Below are positions 43,314-53,485 of a stretch of DNA of 64,000 nt, in pieces; position 1 is the stretch's first letter; each line of letters begins with the position of its first letter. The translations under genes and the position numbers were made by a program. This stretch comes from Demequina lutea (lineage in GTDB: Bacteria; Actinomycetota; Actinomycetes; Actinomycetales; Demequinaceae), in assembly GCF_013409005.1 (NCBI RefSeq), contig NZ_JACBZO010000001.1, positions 2,232,001 through 2,296,000 on the forward strand, written 5' to 3'. Under the pieces are notes generated by a model. It was not told the origin of the DNA. It saw nothing but the letters and a program-made list of their open reading frames with translations, and searched no databases.

Positions 43314-43751
43314 GTGGACTCGATGCGATACGATGAGCCCATGGCGATGTCTCTCCCCGAAATCGGGCTATCCGTGAAGCGCTTGCAGGTCAAGCATCAC
43401 CGCGCCGCGACCGAGGCCCTGGAACCGCTGGGGGTGACGCTCGTGCAGTGGGATGCGCTCCGGCACCTGCATGCTCACCCCGGCGCATCGCTGCACGATC
43501 TCGCGGTGTTGACCTTTCAGACCGATCAAGCGTTCGGCACGCTCGCGGCGAGGCTCGAGGCCCGCGGCCTGATCCGACGCGTGAGCGGGGCGGGGCGCGC
43601 GATCCGCCCCGAGCTGACGCCAGAGGGCGAGCGCGTATTCGTCGCGGGGAGCGCCGTGACAGAGAAGGTGGTGCGCGAGTCGTTCTCGGTGCTCGATGCG
43701 GACGAGACGGCCGCGCTCGGCCGGATGCTGGCGAGACTCCTCGCCCACTAG
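43314..43751 (+). CDS. MarR family transcriptional regulator
   Basis: 145 residues from GTG 43314; ATG codons at 43323, 43341 and 43347 are in frame and the true start is unclear. A winged helix is visible: SLHDLAVLTFQTDQAFGTLA recognition region and the wing RRVSGAGRAIRPELTPEGE. It faces the hydrolase gene across the palindrome at 43289. Confidence 0.88.
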   Translation: MDSMRYDEPMAMSLPEIGLSVKRLQVKHHRAATEALEPLGVTLVQWDALRHLHAHPGASLHDLAVLTFQTDQAFGTLAARLEARGLIRRVSGAGRAIRPELTPEGERVFVAGSAVTEKVVRESFSVLDADETAALGRMLARLLAH

Positions 43752-43821
43752 CGCGGGGCACTCGTGACCCCGTTTGGGCGAGCCGCTCCAGTCGTCGTCC
43801 AGCTGCGCGCGCCGTGCAGTC

Positions 43822-44133
43822 CTAACCCGTCCGCGCCGCGTCGGCGAGCACGTCGATCGCCGCGTGGGCCGTCGGCGCCGAAACCCCCAGCGCGCGCAGG
43901 ACTACCTCGTCGGTGACAACGGGATGGGCGTGGAGAATCTCGGCGAGCCGCCAGGCGGAGGCGCCCTTGCGCGCCCAGACGCGCTGTCGCCACTCGTCGG
44001 CGAAGGGGTGGATCGTTTCGAATTGCGCATGCGCGAGCGCGAGATGCGCGATTACGGGGGCTTCGGTGCGACCCACGAAGGTGACGGGGTCCGCCATCCC
44101 GGCGGGTACTCGGCCTTGGTGCGAAGGCGCCCA
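43822..44133 (-). pseudogene. Fic gene remnant with 240-bp internal deletion
   Basis: Close relative of the Fic gene at 29729-30922: FVGRTEAPVIAHLALAHAQ and FETIHPFAD are followed directly by EWRQRVWARKGASAWRLAE. Compared with the intact gene, exactly 240 bp (80 codons) are missing; the intact gene has the 9-mer CGTCGGCGA at both ends of that stretch (29992-30000 and 30232-30240) and the remnant has one copy (43995-44003). The deletion removes GNGRTGR. The N-terminal half of the gene is also gone; homology stops at the uppS-like gene. Confidence 0.85.
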
Positions 44134-44134
44134 G

Positions 44135-44794
44135 CTAACCGCCCAACGTGATGTCTTGGCGTTGATACCATTCCAAAGCCCTATAGAACTGCTCACTGTC
44201 GTAGTCGGGCCACATCTCATCCACCACATAGAAATCCGCGTAGACCGACTGGATGGGCAAGAATCCACTCAGCCTTCGCCCGCCGCCCCAGCGAATGATC
44301 AAGTCGATTCTCGAGATATCCGCGGAAGCCATGCCGTCGACGATGTTGCCACTTGAGGCGGTGGCGCCGTCCCGCGCGGAGTAGTTCAGGTCCCAGTTCC
44401 AGCCGTAGTTGACCAAGAAGTTGACCTTGATGCCACCGCGCCCAAATCTGGTTCTCTCCGTGTACGGCAGCAGTGCCTTTGGGAAGAATTTCGACTCAGT
44501 GTTCCCGATCACCAGCAAGTCCGCATCCTTGTTCGCCAGGTATTCAACGGCGTCAACACATGCCTTCTGAAAGGCCTTGATCTGCACGGTTGGGCGCTTT
44601 GTGTTGTCAACTGTGAATCCGTACAGGGTCAACTCTTTGATTCCCAACTCCAAGCACATCTCGTACAGCTCGAGTCCTGGGCGAAGTCCGGATTCATATC
44701 CGTCCTGCTTCCGCAGCCCCTTGTGCTTAGCCCACCTTCGATTGCCGTCGGGAATCACGCCAATGTGCTGTGGGATCCGACTAAAGCTCTTCAT
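44135..44794 (-). CDS. Divergent cis-prenyltransferase (UppS family)
   Basis: 219 residues. HIGVIPDGNRRWAKHKGL with the catalytic Asp, the LTLYGFTVDNTKRP block and IDLIIRWGGGRRLSGFLPIQ then YADFYVVDEMWPD are the ordered motifs of undecaprenyl-diphosphate synthases, but several consensus residues differ (the usual FSTENW reads FTVDNT; RTSGExR reads RWGGGRR). Two sampled lines count 50-52% GC against about 65% next door, a sign of transfer. It may make a short cis-prenyl chain for secondary metabolism rather than cell-wall lipid carrier. Confidence 0.85.
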   Translation of the reverse strand: MKSFSRIPQHIGVIPDGNRRWAKHKGLRKQDGYESGLRPGLELYEMCLELGIKELTLYGFTVDNTKRPTVQIKAFQKACVDAVEYLANKDADLLVIGNTESKFFPKALLPYTERTRFGRGGIKVNFLVNYGWNWDLNYSARDGATASSGNIVDGMASADISRIDLIIRWGGGRRLSGFLPIQSVYADFYVVDEMWPDYDSEQFYRALEWYQRQDITLGG

Positions 44795-45338
44795 TGCGGC
44801 CTCTCGCGTATGCCGGCGACGGGCCGCCCGCTGCCCCTGATCCGGCCGGGGCGAAGCCGCATGTCATGCCGCTGTCGTACCGCTACAAGGCTGGCGTGGC
44901 ATGTCCGAGTGGCGTCGCTACACCACATCACCGCTCCCCGGCGGCGAAGCCGACTGCGGTCCTGCGGATTGTCGTGCCACCCGGATTGCCGTGGCATGGA
45001 ACCCATCTTGCCATGACAAGCGTCCAAGGCGGGTCGCCGCGAGTACCGGACGCACCCGTTCCTTGACGGCCGATTCGGCTGCTGGACTCTGTTCTCACCT
45101 CAGTACAGGTCTTCCCTCTCGATCGGGGTGAGGTATCCGATCGCGGAGTGCAGCCGACACTTCCTTAGGTAGCGGCATGACTCCCATCCTTTCGGGGAAT
45201 CAAACCCTCCACCAAACCCGCTGTGATCCAGACAGCCTTCGTGGCTAAATCTCCGGAGATTCCTGCTCATGCCAAGGAATCGTCCGACCATACTCTCGCC
45301 AGCGTCGAGCGCCCGGGCCAGGTGCTTACACTGAGCCC
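44795..45338. other. Gap with IS remnant and short inverted repeats
   Basis: Apart from the transposase fragment at 45100-45186, no gene is seen. Between 44880 and 45020 several variants of TTGTCGTGCCA / TGCCATGACAA occur as inverted pairs. The last bases hold the promoter of the NRAMP-like gene (TACACT at 45327-45332). Confidence 0.55.
45100..45186 (-). mobile_element. IS3-type transposase C-terminal fragment
   Basis: The minus strand ends CRYLRKCRLHSAIGYLTPIE then REDLY and stop, matching the end of IS3 OrfB transposases (NRRRLHSALGYLTP-type). Upstream sequence in this frame does not continue the transposase, so only about 25 codons survive. Confidence 0.7.
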
Positions 45339-46691
45339 GTGACGACCGCGCCGCGCGCAAAGTCCGCTAACCCGGCTGGCGGTTCCGGCGCGACGCCAGA
45401 GGCCCGCCCTCGCGTGAGACGCGTGGGGCGTCTGCTGCGGATATTGGGGCCTGGCCTCGTGACAGGCGCGGCCGACGACGACCCGTCGGGTATCGCCACC
45501 TACTCACAAGCCGGCGCCCAGTTTGGGTTCACGACCCTGTGGACGATGCTATTTACGTTCCCTCTGATGGTCGCAGTTCAGGATGCGTGCATGCGCATCG
45601 GTGCGGTGACCGGCAAGGGGTTAGCGGCGATCGTGCGGGAGCGGTATCCGAAGTGGGTGCTCTACCCGATCGTGCTTCTGGTGGTTGCGGCGAACACCTT
45701 CAATATCGGCTCCGATATCGGTGCGATGGCGGCGAGCACCAAACTCCTGGCGCCGGGGGTTCCTCTTCCCGCGCTGGCGATCGGCTTCTCAGTGATGATC
45801 GTGCTGCTTGAGGTGCTGGTGTCGTACAAGGTCTACATCCGCATTCTCAAATGGCTCGCGCTGGCCCTGTTCTCCTACATCGGAACGGCGTTCCTCGTCA
45901 CCGTCCCCTGGGGAAAAGCGCTGCAGAACACAGCGATCCCGCATGTCGAATTCAACAACAACTTTCTGTTCATTGTCGTGGCGATTTTTGGCACCACAAT
46001 CTCCCCGTACCTGTTCTTCTGGCAGACCAGCAACACCGTCGAGGATGAGATCGCGGAAAAAAGGGTCGGGAAAAACGGCGGAGTACCGAGGATCAGCAAC
46101 CGCTACCTCAGACGGTTACGGGTAGACACCGTCATTGGCATGTTCTTCTCCAACATGGTGGCCTGGTTCATCATCCTCGTCGGTGCTGTAGTGCTGAACG
46201 CCGCCGGTGTTGTCAATATTGTCACTGCCGCGGACGCGGCCAAAGCGCTCCGCCCGCTAGTGCACAGCTTCCCCAACTCCGGCTACCTCGCCCAACTCAT
46301 CTTCGCTGTGGGCGTCATCGGAATCGGGCTGATGAGCATCCCGGTCCTTGCCGGTTCGTCCGCCTACGCGATTGCCGAAACGTTCAAGGTACGGGAGGGT
46401 TTGTCCCGCAGGTTCAGCCAAGCCCGCACCTTCTACCTCGTCATCATCGCCGGGACCTTAGTTGGTTTTGGAGTGAACTTCATCGGCCTTGACCCGGTCA
46501 AGGCCCTCGTACTCACTGCCGTGTTCAACGGGATCGTCGCCGTCCCACTGATCTACCTCATCGTGCGACTCTCCAGCCGCCACGATGTCATGGGCAAACA
46601 GGCCAGTGGGAACTGGTCGAAGTTGGGCCTGTGGGCCGCGTTCGCGATTATGGGCAGCGCAGCAGTCGCCCTCCTCATCTCATTCCTGTGA
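45339..46691 (+). CDS. NRAMP-related divalent metal transporter
   Basis: 450 residues, 11 transmembrane helices. In TM1 the canonical DPGN is replaced by DDDPSGIATYSQ, and in TM6 the MPH motif by TISPYLFFWQTS; these changes mark NRAMP-related transporters with altered substrate (magnesium, aluminium or others have been proposed for such groups). GTG start six bases after TACACT, so leaderless. It adjoins an IS remnant but has host-like GC. Confidence 0.85.
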   Translation: MTTAPRAKSANPAGGSGATPEARPRVRRVGRLLRILGPGLVTGAADDDPSGIATYSQAGAQFGFTTLWTMLFTFPLMVAVQDACMRIGAVTGKGLAAIVRERYPKWVLYPIVLLVVAANTFNIGSDIGAMAASTKLLAPGVPLPALAIGFSVMIVLLEVLVSYKVYIRILKWLALALFSYIGTAFLVTVPWGKALQNTAIPHVEFNNNFLFIVVAIFGTTISPYLFFWQTSNTVEDEIAEKRVGKNGGVPRISNRYLRRLRVDTVIGMFFSNMVAWFIILVGAVVLNAAGVVNIVTAADAAKALRPLVHSFPNSGYLAQLIFAVGVIGIGLMSIPVLAGSSAYAIAETFKVREGLSRRFSQARTFYLVIIAGTLVGFGVNFIGLDPVKALVLTAVFNGIVAVPLIYLIVRLSSRHDVMGKQASGNWSKLGLWAAFAIMGSAAVALLISFL

Positions 46692-46984
46692 AACCAGCCA
46701 GCTGCGGATCTGGTGGATCTCATGTGGCCACATCGCCGCGATCACGGCAACTCTTGCCGAGGAGGTCGGCGGGTCTCAGGTGGCACTGGGCCTGAGTTCG
46801 CAGTGGAAGGTTGGCAAGGGCAACTACGGCGAGGCAGCTGCCACGCCAGGGTTCGCCGTATGAGGGGCCGGGGAAAGTGAACTTGCGTCCATCGCATCCG
46901 CGGATTGTGACTTCGTGGTCCGACCCCAACCCTTTTCGCGTGCCGCTGCGTTTATGCTGACATGAGCGATCGGGGGGCGAGGCA
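46692..46984. other. 293-bp gap without recognised gene
   Basis: A weak open frame on the plus strand (ending GKGNYGEAAATPGFAV near 46863) and one on the minus strand are not supported by start signals. TATGCT at 46953-46958 is the probable -10 of the sigma-factor gene. Confidence 0.5.
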
Positions 46985-47548
46985 GTGAGCGCGTGGAGGA
47001 GCCTGCTCGATCAGTTGATGCGCGAACGCGGGCGTGCGCTCTTCGGCTATGCGTACGCGCTCACGGGCGACCGGTATGACGCAGAGGATCTGCTTCAAGA
47101 CGCTCTGGTGCGCGCCTTCCGGGGCGGCCGCACCGCATCCTCGCTCGACGCCGCGCACGTCTACGTGAAGAGGGCCATCGCGACTGCGTTCATCGATCGC
47201 TCGCGTCGGGCCGCGGTACGGCCGTTGATTTCGGGCACCGGTGGTGACCTGCAGGACTGGGTGTGGGCCCTGCCTGCCGCCCCAGATCATGCAGGCGACG
47301 TCGGGTCCGCGCTGGATCTGCAGTCTGCGCTACTGACACTTGCCCCGCGAGAGCGGGCCTGCATCGTGTTGCGCTTCATGGACGACCTCACGGTCGGTGC
47401 CGTGGCGGACACGTTGGGCCTCACGCCAGGAACCGTGAAGCGCTACCTGTCCGATGCGAAGGAGAAGCTGCGCGCGTTGCTGCCGGGACTCGACTTGGAC
47501 GACTTGGAGACCGTGGCGATCGAGACGCGGGATGGGAGTGGACGATGA
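46985..47548 (+). CDS. ECF sigma factor
   Basis: 187 residues, GTG start with GGGGGG upstream. Sigma region 2 (ALFGYAYALTGDRYDAEDLL then QDALVRAFRGG) and region 4 (LTLAPRERACIVLRFMDDLT then VGAVADTLGLTPGTVKRYLS) are clear. The next gene overlaps by ATGA and encodes a single-pass membrane protein, the usual anti-sigma position. Target genes are unknown. Confidence 0.9.
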   Translation: MSAWRSLLDQLMRERGRALFGYAYALTGDRYDAEDLLQDALVRAFRGGRTASSLDAAHVYVKRAIATAFIDRSRRAAVRPLISGTGGDLQDWVWALPAAPDHAGDVGSALDLQSALLTLAPRERACIVLRFMDDLTVGAVADTLGLTPGTVKRYLSDAKEKLRALLPGLDLDDLETVAIETRDGSGR

Positions 47549-48300
47549 GCGACGCAAGGGACGCATTCCAGAATCTTCAGGCCGTCACCGGTCGAGGCTT
47601 CGATACGACCGCGCTGTATGCGGACTGGGACGAGGTGGAACAACGCATCGCGCGCCACCGCACCGGCCGCGTGGTGCTCTCCTCCTTCGTGGCGCTAGCC
47701 GTGGTCGGCGGCGTGACGTTCGCAGCCATGGCCATGCCGTTCGGGGGGGACGCCAGCCCCGCGGTTCCGGCCTCGGCAACTCCGTCGGCGTCGGCGTCGG
47801 CGACGGTTGAATCCAGCAAAACGGACCAAGCGCCCCCGGATGTTGCTCCGACGCAGGCCCCGGCGATGTCCTTGTTCGGCGAGCCCTACCCCGCCGGGGT
47901 CTCCGCGCCAAGTATCGCCTACCTTGCGGCAGGGGATCTGGGCGGCAGGTACATCTCCGAGACCGACACCGAGTACATCATCGGTCTTCTCCGCCCCGAT
48001 CCCAAAGACGGTCACACAGTGGAGGTCGGCGTTCCGTTCCCCAAGGAAAGCGTGTTGATCAGTTCCGCGACCGATTGGGAGTGCGCCTGGTTGCACGAGT
48101 ACGTGCAGGCCACCGAGGCAAACGACGCAAATCGGGCAGCAGCGGCCCTTGCTCAAGTGCAGAAGTTCCCCGACCTCGAGGTGGTCCAGACGTACTATCC
48201 CGATATTGGCGAGATCTCCCGCGCCCCCATAGCCAAGATCGTTGCGGGAGGGAGCATGACCGACTGGAGTTGGATCCCGGGCGGCTGCCCCAGGCCCTAG
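47545..48300 (+). CDS. Putative anti-sigma factor, single-pass membrane protein
   Basis: 251 residues from ATG 47545. A short cytoplasmic part (1-43), a transmembrane helix (VVLSSFVALAVVGGVTFAAM), a Pro/Ala/Ser linker and an extracytoplasmic domain with two Cys (DWECAW, GGCPRP) that could pair. No ZAS zinc motif (HxxxCxxC) seen, so the anti-sigma role rests on operon position and topology. Confidence 0.65.
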   Translation: MSDARDAFQNLQAVTGRGFDTTALYADWDEVEQRIARHRTGRVVLSSFVALAVVGGVTFAAMAMPFGGDASPAVPASATPSASASATVESSKTDQAPPDVAPTQAPAMSLFGEPYPAGVSAPSIAYLAAGDLGGRYISETDTEYIIGLLRPDPKDGHTVEVGVPFPKESVLISSATDWECAWLHEYVQATEANDANRAAAALAQVQKFPDLEVVQTYYPDIGEISRAPIAKIVAGGSMTDWSWIPGGCPRP

Positions 48301-48347
48301 GCGGGGCCGGAGCGTGGCCAATCCGGGCGGGGCGGCACCCGCCCAGA

Positions 48348-48728
48348 TCACACGTCGCGCTGTGGGACCTCGAAGGCCGCATCCAGCAGGTGCGTGAGCG
48401 TCGCGGCGAGACCAGGGTCCTTCGCGTACTTCTCGACTCGGAATTTGGCCTCCTCGTAGCACTCGGCGTCGACGCGGCTACCCACCACCCAGACCACGCA
48501 CACCGAGCCGTCGGTTTCCACGCGGTAGACAATCCGGTACTGGCGGTCGCCCACCACGAGCTTGCGGAAGCCCGTGAGGTTGGAGCCCGTCCGGCTCCCG
48601 AGTGGCGCACCGCGCGATTCGGGGTGATCCTCGAGCTTCTTCATGGCCTTGAGGACCAACTTGCGTGCGGCGCCGTCGAGCGCGCGGACGTCGTCCTTGG
48701 CCCCAGGCGTCAACACCACCCTTGCCAT
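48348..48728 (-). CDS. RelE/ParE-type toxin
   Basis: 126 residues from ATG 48728; an upstream ATG at 48752 is also open. MARVVLTPGAKDDVRALDGA, then LTGFRKLVVGDRQYRIVYRV is the RelE core; a C-terminal extension of about 40 residues (AAFEVPQRDV end) goes past the usual 85-95. Antitoxin gene lies 64 bp upstream, wider than usual. Confidence 0.85.
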   Translation of the reverse strand: MARVVLTPGAKDDVRALDGAARKLVLKAMKKLEDHPESRGAPLGSRTGSNLTGFRKLVVGDRQYRIVYRVETDGSVCVVWVVGSRVDAECYEEAKFRVEKYAKDPGLAATLTHLLDAAFEVPQRDV

Positions 48729-48792
48729 GCGGGCACCCCTCCCCTTGTTCATCGCCGACGTGACTCGATCGAAGCCGCCCTGTCGAAGCTAC

Positions 48793-49080
48793 TCAGTCGT
48801 CGAGGTCGACGCCGAACTCCGCGGCGACGTCGTCGAGCGAGTGCCGCACCCCGTCGTCGGTGCCCATTCTCGCGAGCGCCACCGACAACAGGCGCATGTC
48901 ATCCTCGAGCTCATCGATCCGGTCGAGTCGCTCCATTTGGGACACGGGCACGATGGCAACCGTGGGTTCGTTATTGCGCACCACGACGAACGTTCGCCCC
49001 TGCGCGGCCTCGCTCGAGATGCGGCTGAAGTCGCGGGCGGCCACAGTCGCACTGACCATGTCGCGCGTATCGGTCTTCAT
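48793..49080 (-). CDS. Phd/YefM-type antitoxin
   Basis: 95 residues from ATG 49080. SATVAARDFSRISSEAAQGR then TFVVVRNNEPTVAIVPVS is the Phd N-terminal fold; the C-terminal acidic half (DRIDELEDDMRLLS) would wrap the toxin. Not closely related to the antitoxin at 40438. Repeated sequence upstream is the likely operator. Confidence 0.85.
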   Translation of the reverse strand: MKTDTRDMVSATVAARDFSRISSEAAQGRTFVVVRNNEPTVAIVPVSQMERLDRIDELEDDMRLLSVALARMGTDDGVRHSLDDVAAEFGVDLDD

Positions 49081-49117
49081 GACTGATCCTCTCGTCACCG
49101 CTCACACCTCGACAGCG

Positions 49118-49150
49118 GTGTACGCACAATCGTACGCATAATTGTTCGCA
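49118..49150 (-). promoter_or_regulatory. Operator-like direct repeats before the antitoxin gene
   Basis: On the minus strand TGCGAACAAT, TGCGTACGAT and TGCGTACACC follow one another at about 12-bp spacing, the second forming a palindrome with GTACGCA. Placed 40-70 bp before the antitoxin start, suitable for binding by several antitoxin dimers. Confidence 0.6.
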
Positions 49151-49196
49151 TGGCAAGTGGGCGACGCCCACCCTGCCGGAGCCGTCAGCGCGGGGG

Positions 49197-49913
49197 CTAG
49201 CGAGCCAGCGCCCCCAGCGCCCCCAGCGCGACCGACACCATCGCGGCAAAAGTCTTCTCGCGGCCCTCGGACGGCAGCGAGTCGCCGCGCACCACGTGGT
49301 CCGACACCGTGCCGACCATGAGCGCCTCGACGCCCTCAGCGGCCGCCACCGCGTAGAGCCCGGCGGCCTCCATCTCGACCGCGAGTGTCCCGTAGGCCGC
49401 CAGGCGCGGCACGAGCGTCGCGTCGGGGTGATAGAAGGCGTCCGACGTCAGCACCGGGCCCACGCGCAGCCTCACCCCTGCCTCGTCGGCAAAGTCCGCG
49501 GCGGCGCGCAGCAACGCGAACGACGGCGCGTGCGAATAGTGCACGCCAGGGAGACGATGCGCGGTCATGTCCGAGTCGGTGTGCGCGGCCGAAGCGGCGA
49601 CCACGTCACCCAACTCGAGGTCGGGGTGGATGCCGCCCACGGTGCCGACGCGCACCAGCCGCCTCACGCCGTAATAGCGAATGAGCTCGGTCGCGTAGAT
49701 GGTCGCGGAAGGCATCCCCATGCCGGTTGCCATCACCGACATCGGCCGCCCCTGGTAGGTGCCCGTATAGCCGACGATTCCACGCACCTCGGTCACCAGC
49801 CGCGCATCGTCCAGGAACGTCTCGGCGATGCGGGTGGCGCGGCGGGGGTCGCCGGGAAGCAGGATGTCGGGAGCAAAGTCGCCGTCGGCGGCAGAAATGT
49901 GAGGTGTGGGCAT
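49197..49913 (-). CDS. deoD: Purine-nucleoside phosphorylase (DeoD type)
   Basis: 238 residues from ATG 49913, the normal DeoD length. MPTPHISAADGDFAPDILLP then GDPRRATRIAE opens the family pattern, ATGMGMPSATIYATELI and VRVGTVGGI follow, and AVEMEAAGLYAVAA holds the substrate-binding Met-Glu. It cleaves purine nucleosides with phosphate for salvage. Not in an operon with katG (88 bp gap, same strand). Confidence 0.94.
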   Translation of the reverse strand: MPTPHISAADGDFAPDILLPGDPRRATRIAETFLDDARLVTEVRGIVGYTGTYQGRPMSVMATGMGMPSATIYATELIRYYGVRRLVRVGTVGGIHPDLELGDVVAASAAHTDSDMTAHRLPGVHYSHAPSFALLRAAADFADEAGVRLRVGPVLTSDAFYHPDATLVPRLAAYGTLAVEMEAAGLYAVAAAEGVEALMVGTVSDHVVRGDSLPSEGREKTFAAMVSVALGALGALAR

Positions 49914-50001
49914 GCCATCGAGCCTATCCGTGGTCCGGCGTCGTGCGCCCCGGAAGGTACGCGCTCCAGCATGGCCAAGCCTGGGAGCGCGCACCCCTCG
50001 A

Positions 50002-52383
<2,382 letters not shown>

Positions 52384-52887
52384 TCAGCCCGTGGTGGTCT
52401 GGGTAGGAGTGGTGGCCTGGGTAGGAGTGGTGGGAGTGGCGGGAGCGGCGGCCGATGCGCACGCGGCGCACATCCCCCAGTACGTGACTTCCGCCGTGTG
52501 GACCACGAATCCGTGATCATCCGACGGCGTCAGACACGGCGCGTGCCCCACCGCGCAGTCGACATCGACCACCGCGCCGCAGTGCGTGCAGACGAGGTGG
52601 TGGTGGTTGTCGGCCACCCGCAACTCATAGAGTCCGGGTTTCCCGGAAGGCTCGAAGCGGCGCACAATCCCGGCGGCGACAAAGTCGCTCAGGGCGTTGT
52701 AGACCGACTGGAGGCTTGCCTTGGGGAGCTCCGCAGTGACGCTTCGCAACACTTCGTCGGCGCTCGCGTGCGGGTGATCGCGGAGAGACCTGAGCACCGC
52801 ACCCCGCGGCGTGGTGAACTTGAGGCCCGCGCCACGAATGACGTCGGCGATGCCCGCGTCGAGCGGCGCCTGCGTCCATGTGGTCAT
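52384..52887 (-). CDS. furA: Fur family peroxide-type regulator
   Basis: 167 residues. Winged helix (GLKFTTPRGAVLRSLRDHPH) and metal-binding part (HHHLVCTHCGAVVDVDC, WGMCAACAS with CxxC pairs). As FurA/CatR, it should repress katG and itself until oxidised by peroxide. ATG comes six bases after CATAAT (52899-52894), a leaderless start as known for mycobacterial furA. The C-terminal PTTPTQATTPTQTTTG tail is a low-complexity extension. Confidence 0.92.
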   Translation of the reverse strand: MTTWTQAPLDAGIADVIRGAGLKFTTPRGAVLRSLRDHPHASADEVLRSVTAELPKASLQSVYNALSDFVAAGIVRRFEPSGKPGLYELRVADNHHHLVCTHCGAVVDVDCAVGHAPCLTPSDDHGFVVHTAEVTYWGMCAACASAAAPATPTTPTQATTPTQTTTG

Positions 52888-52902
52888 ACGCCAATTATGT
52901 CA

Positions 52903-52925
52903 CAATCTTGAGTAATTCAAAATTG
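52903..52925 (-). promoter_or_regulatory. Fur-box-like palindrome before furA
   Basis: CAATCTTGA and TCAAAATTG (52903-52911, 52917-52925) are inverted arms matching 8 of 9, spaced by 5 bp, just upstream of the furA -10. AT-rich in a GC-rich genome; the probable FurA autoregulation site for the furA-katG unit. Confidence 0.75.
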
Positions 52926-53010
52926 AGGGCGCCGATGTTTCGGCGTGGCGCAGGGCGCAGGGCGCAGCGAACCGTCACGTAGCACACCGTGTCGCACCGT
53001 GTCCCCCACT

Positions 53011-53110
53011 GCGCGTCCAGAACCCCGACTGCGCGTCCAGAACCCCGACAGCGCGTCCAGAACCCCGACAGCGCGTCCGGACCTCTCACCGCGCCGTCCG
53101 GAACCCCCCG
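53011..53110 (+). repeat. 20-bp tandem repeat, about five units
   Basis: Units GCGCGTCCAGAACCCCGACT at 53011 and two nearly identical units at 53031 and 53051, then two diverged units at 53071 and 53091. Lies between furA (reading left) and the small gene at 53134 (reading right). The gap 52926-53133 holds nothing else of note. Confidence 0.9.
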
Positions 53111-53133
53111 TCGGGCGTGCCAGACTGCCCATC

Positions 53134-53421
53134 ATGGCCGTCCCCAGCCCCCGCATCGCAGAGCGTCTCGCCGCCGACTTTGGCGCCGCCGCGCCCCGCA
53201 TGCTCAGCACTATGGAACGGCTCAAGGTCGCGGCCCAGGTGGATCCGGAGCGCATCCACGCCGCCATCCTGATCGCCGCGCGCGGCAACCAGACGATGTT
53301 CCAGGACGCCGTCGAGCACGCCCAGCAGGACTGGCGTGACCTGCTGGACCGCACCGGGCTGGCCGACGACGAATGGCGACGTCTGGTCGACGCCGAGTTC
53401 GGCGCGGAGCTTCCCTCCTAG
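53134..53421 (+). CDS. Small hypothetical protein, 95 residues
   Basis: ATG 53134, seven bases after CAGACT (53121-53126), a leaderless start. The protein is helical and soluble, AVPSPRIAERLAADFGAAAP at the start and LLDRTGLADDEWRRLVDAEF near the end. No known domain. Short acidic/basic mix suggests a small folded protein. Position near furA has no clear meaning. Confidence 0.65.
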   Translation: MAVPSPRIAERLAADFGAAAPRMLSTMERLKVAAQVDPERIHAAILIAARGNQTMFQDAVEHAQQDWRDLLDRTGLADDEWRRLVDAEFGAELPS

Positions 53422-53485
53422 CGCGAGTGGGCATGAGCGCCGACTCAGAGGCGCGCGACCCCCGCGAGTGGGCATGAGCGCCGAC
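53422..53485 (+). repeat. Short intergenic repeat, copies 2 and 3
   Basis: CGCGAGTGGGCATGAGCGCC plus GAC at 53422-53444 and again at 53463-53485, 41 bp apart. Copy 1 is 24 kb away at 29622. The rest of the gap 53486-53593 shows nothing. Confidence 0.8.

Noticed and set aside
46720-46929. 69-codon minus-strand frame in the gap before the sigma-factor gene
   Set aside because: No ribosome site, no motif, overlaps an equally weak plus-strand frame.
23690-46945. Repeated CCCCTTTTCGCG strings at 23693, 27543 and 46931
   Set aside because: Short, the first is explained by a terminator stem, and the others lack paired arms; probably chance or terminator-like composition.
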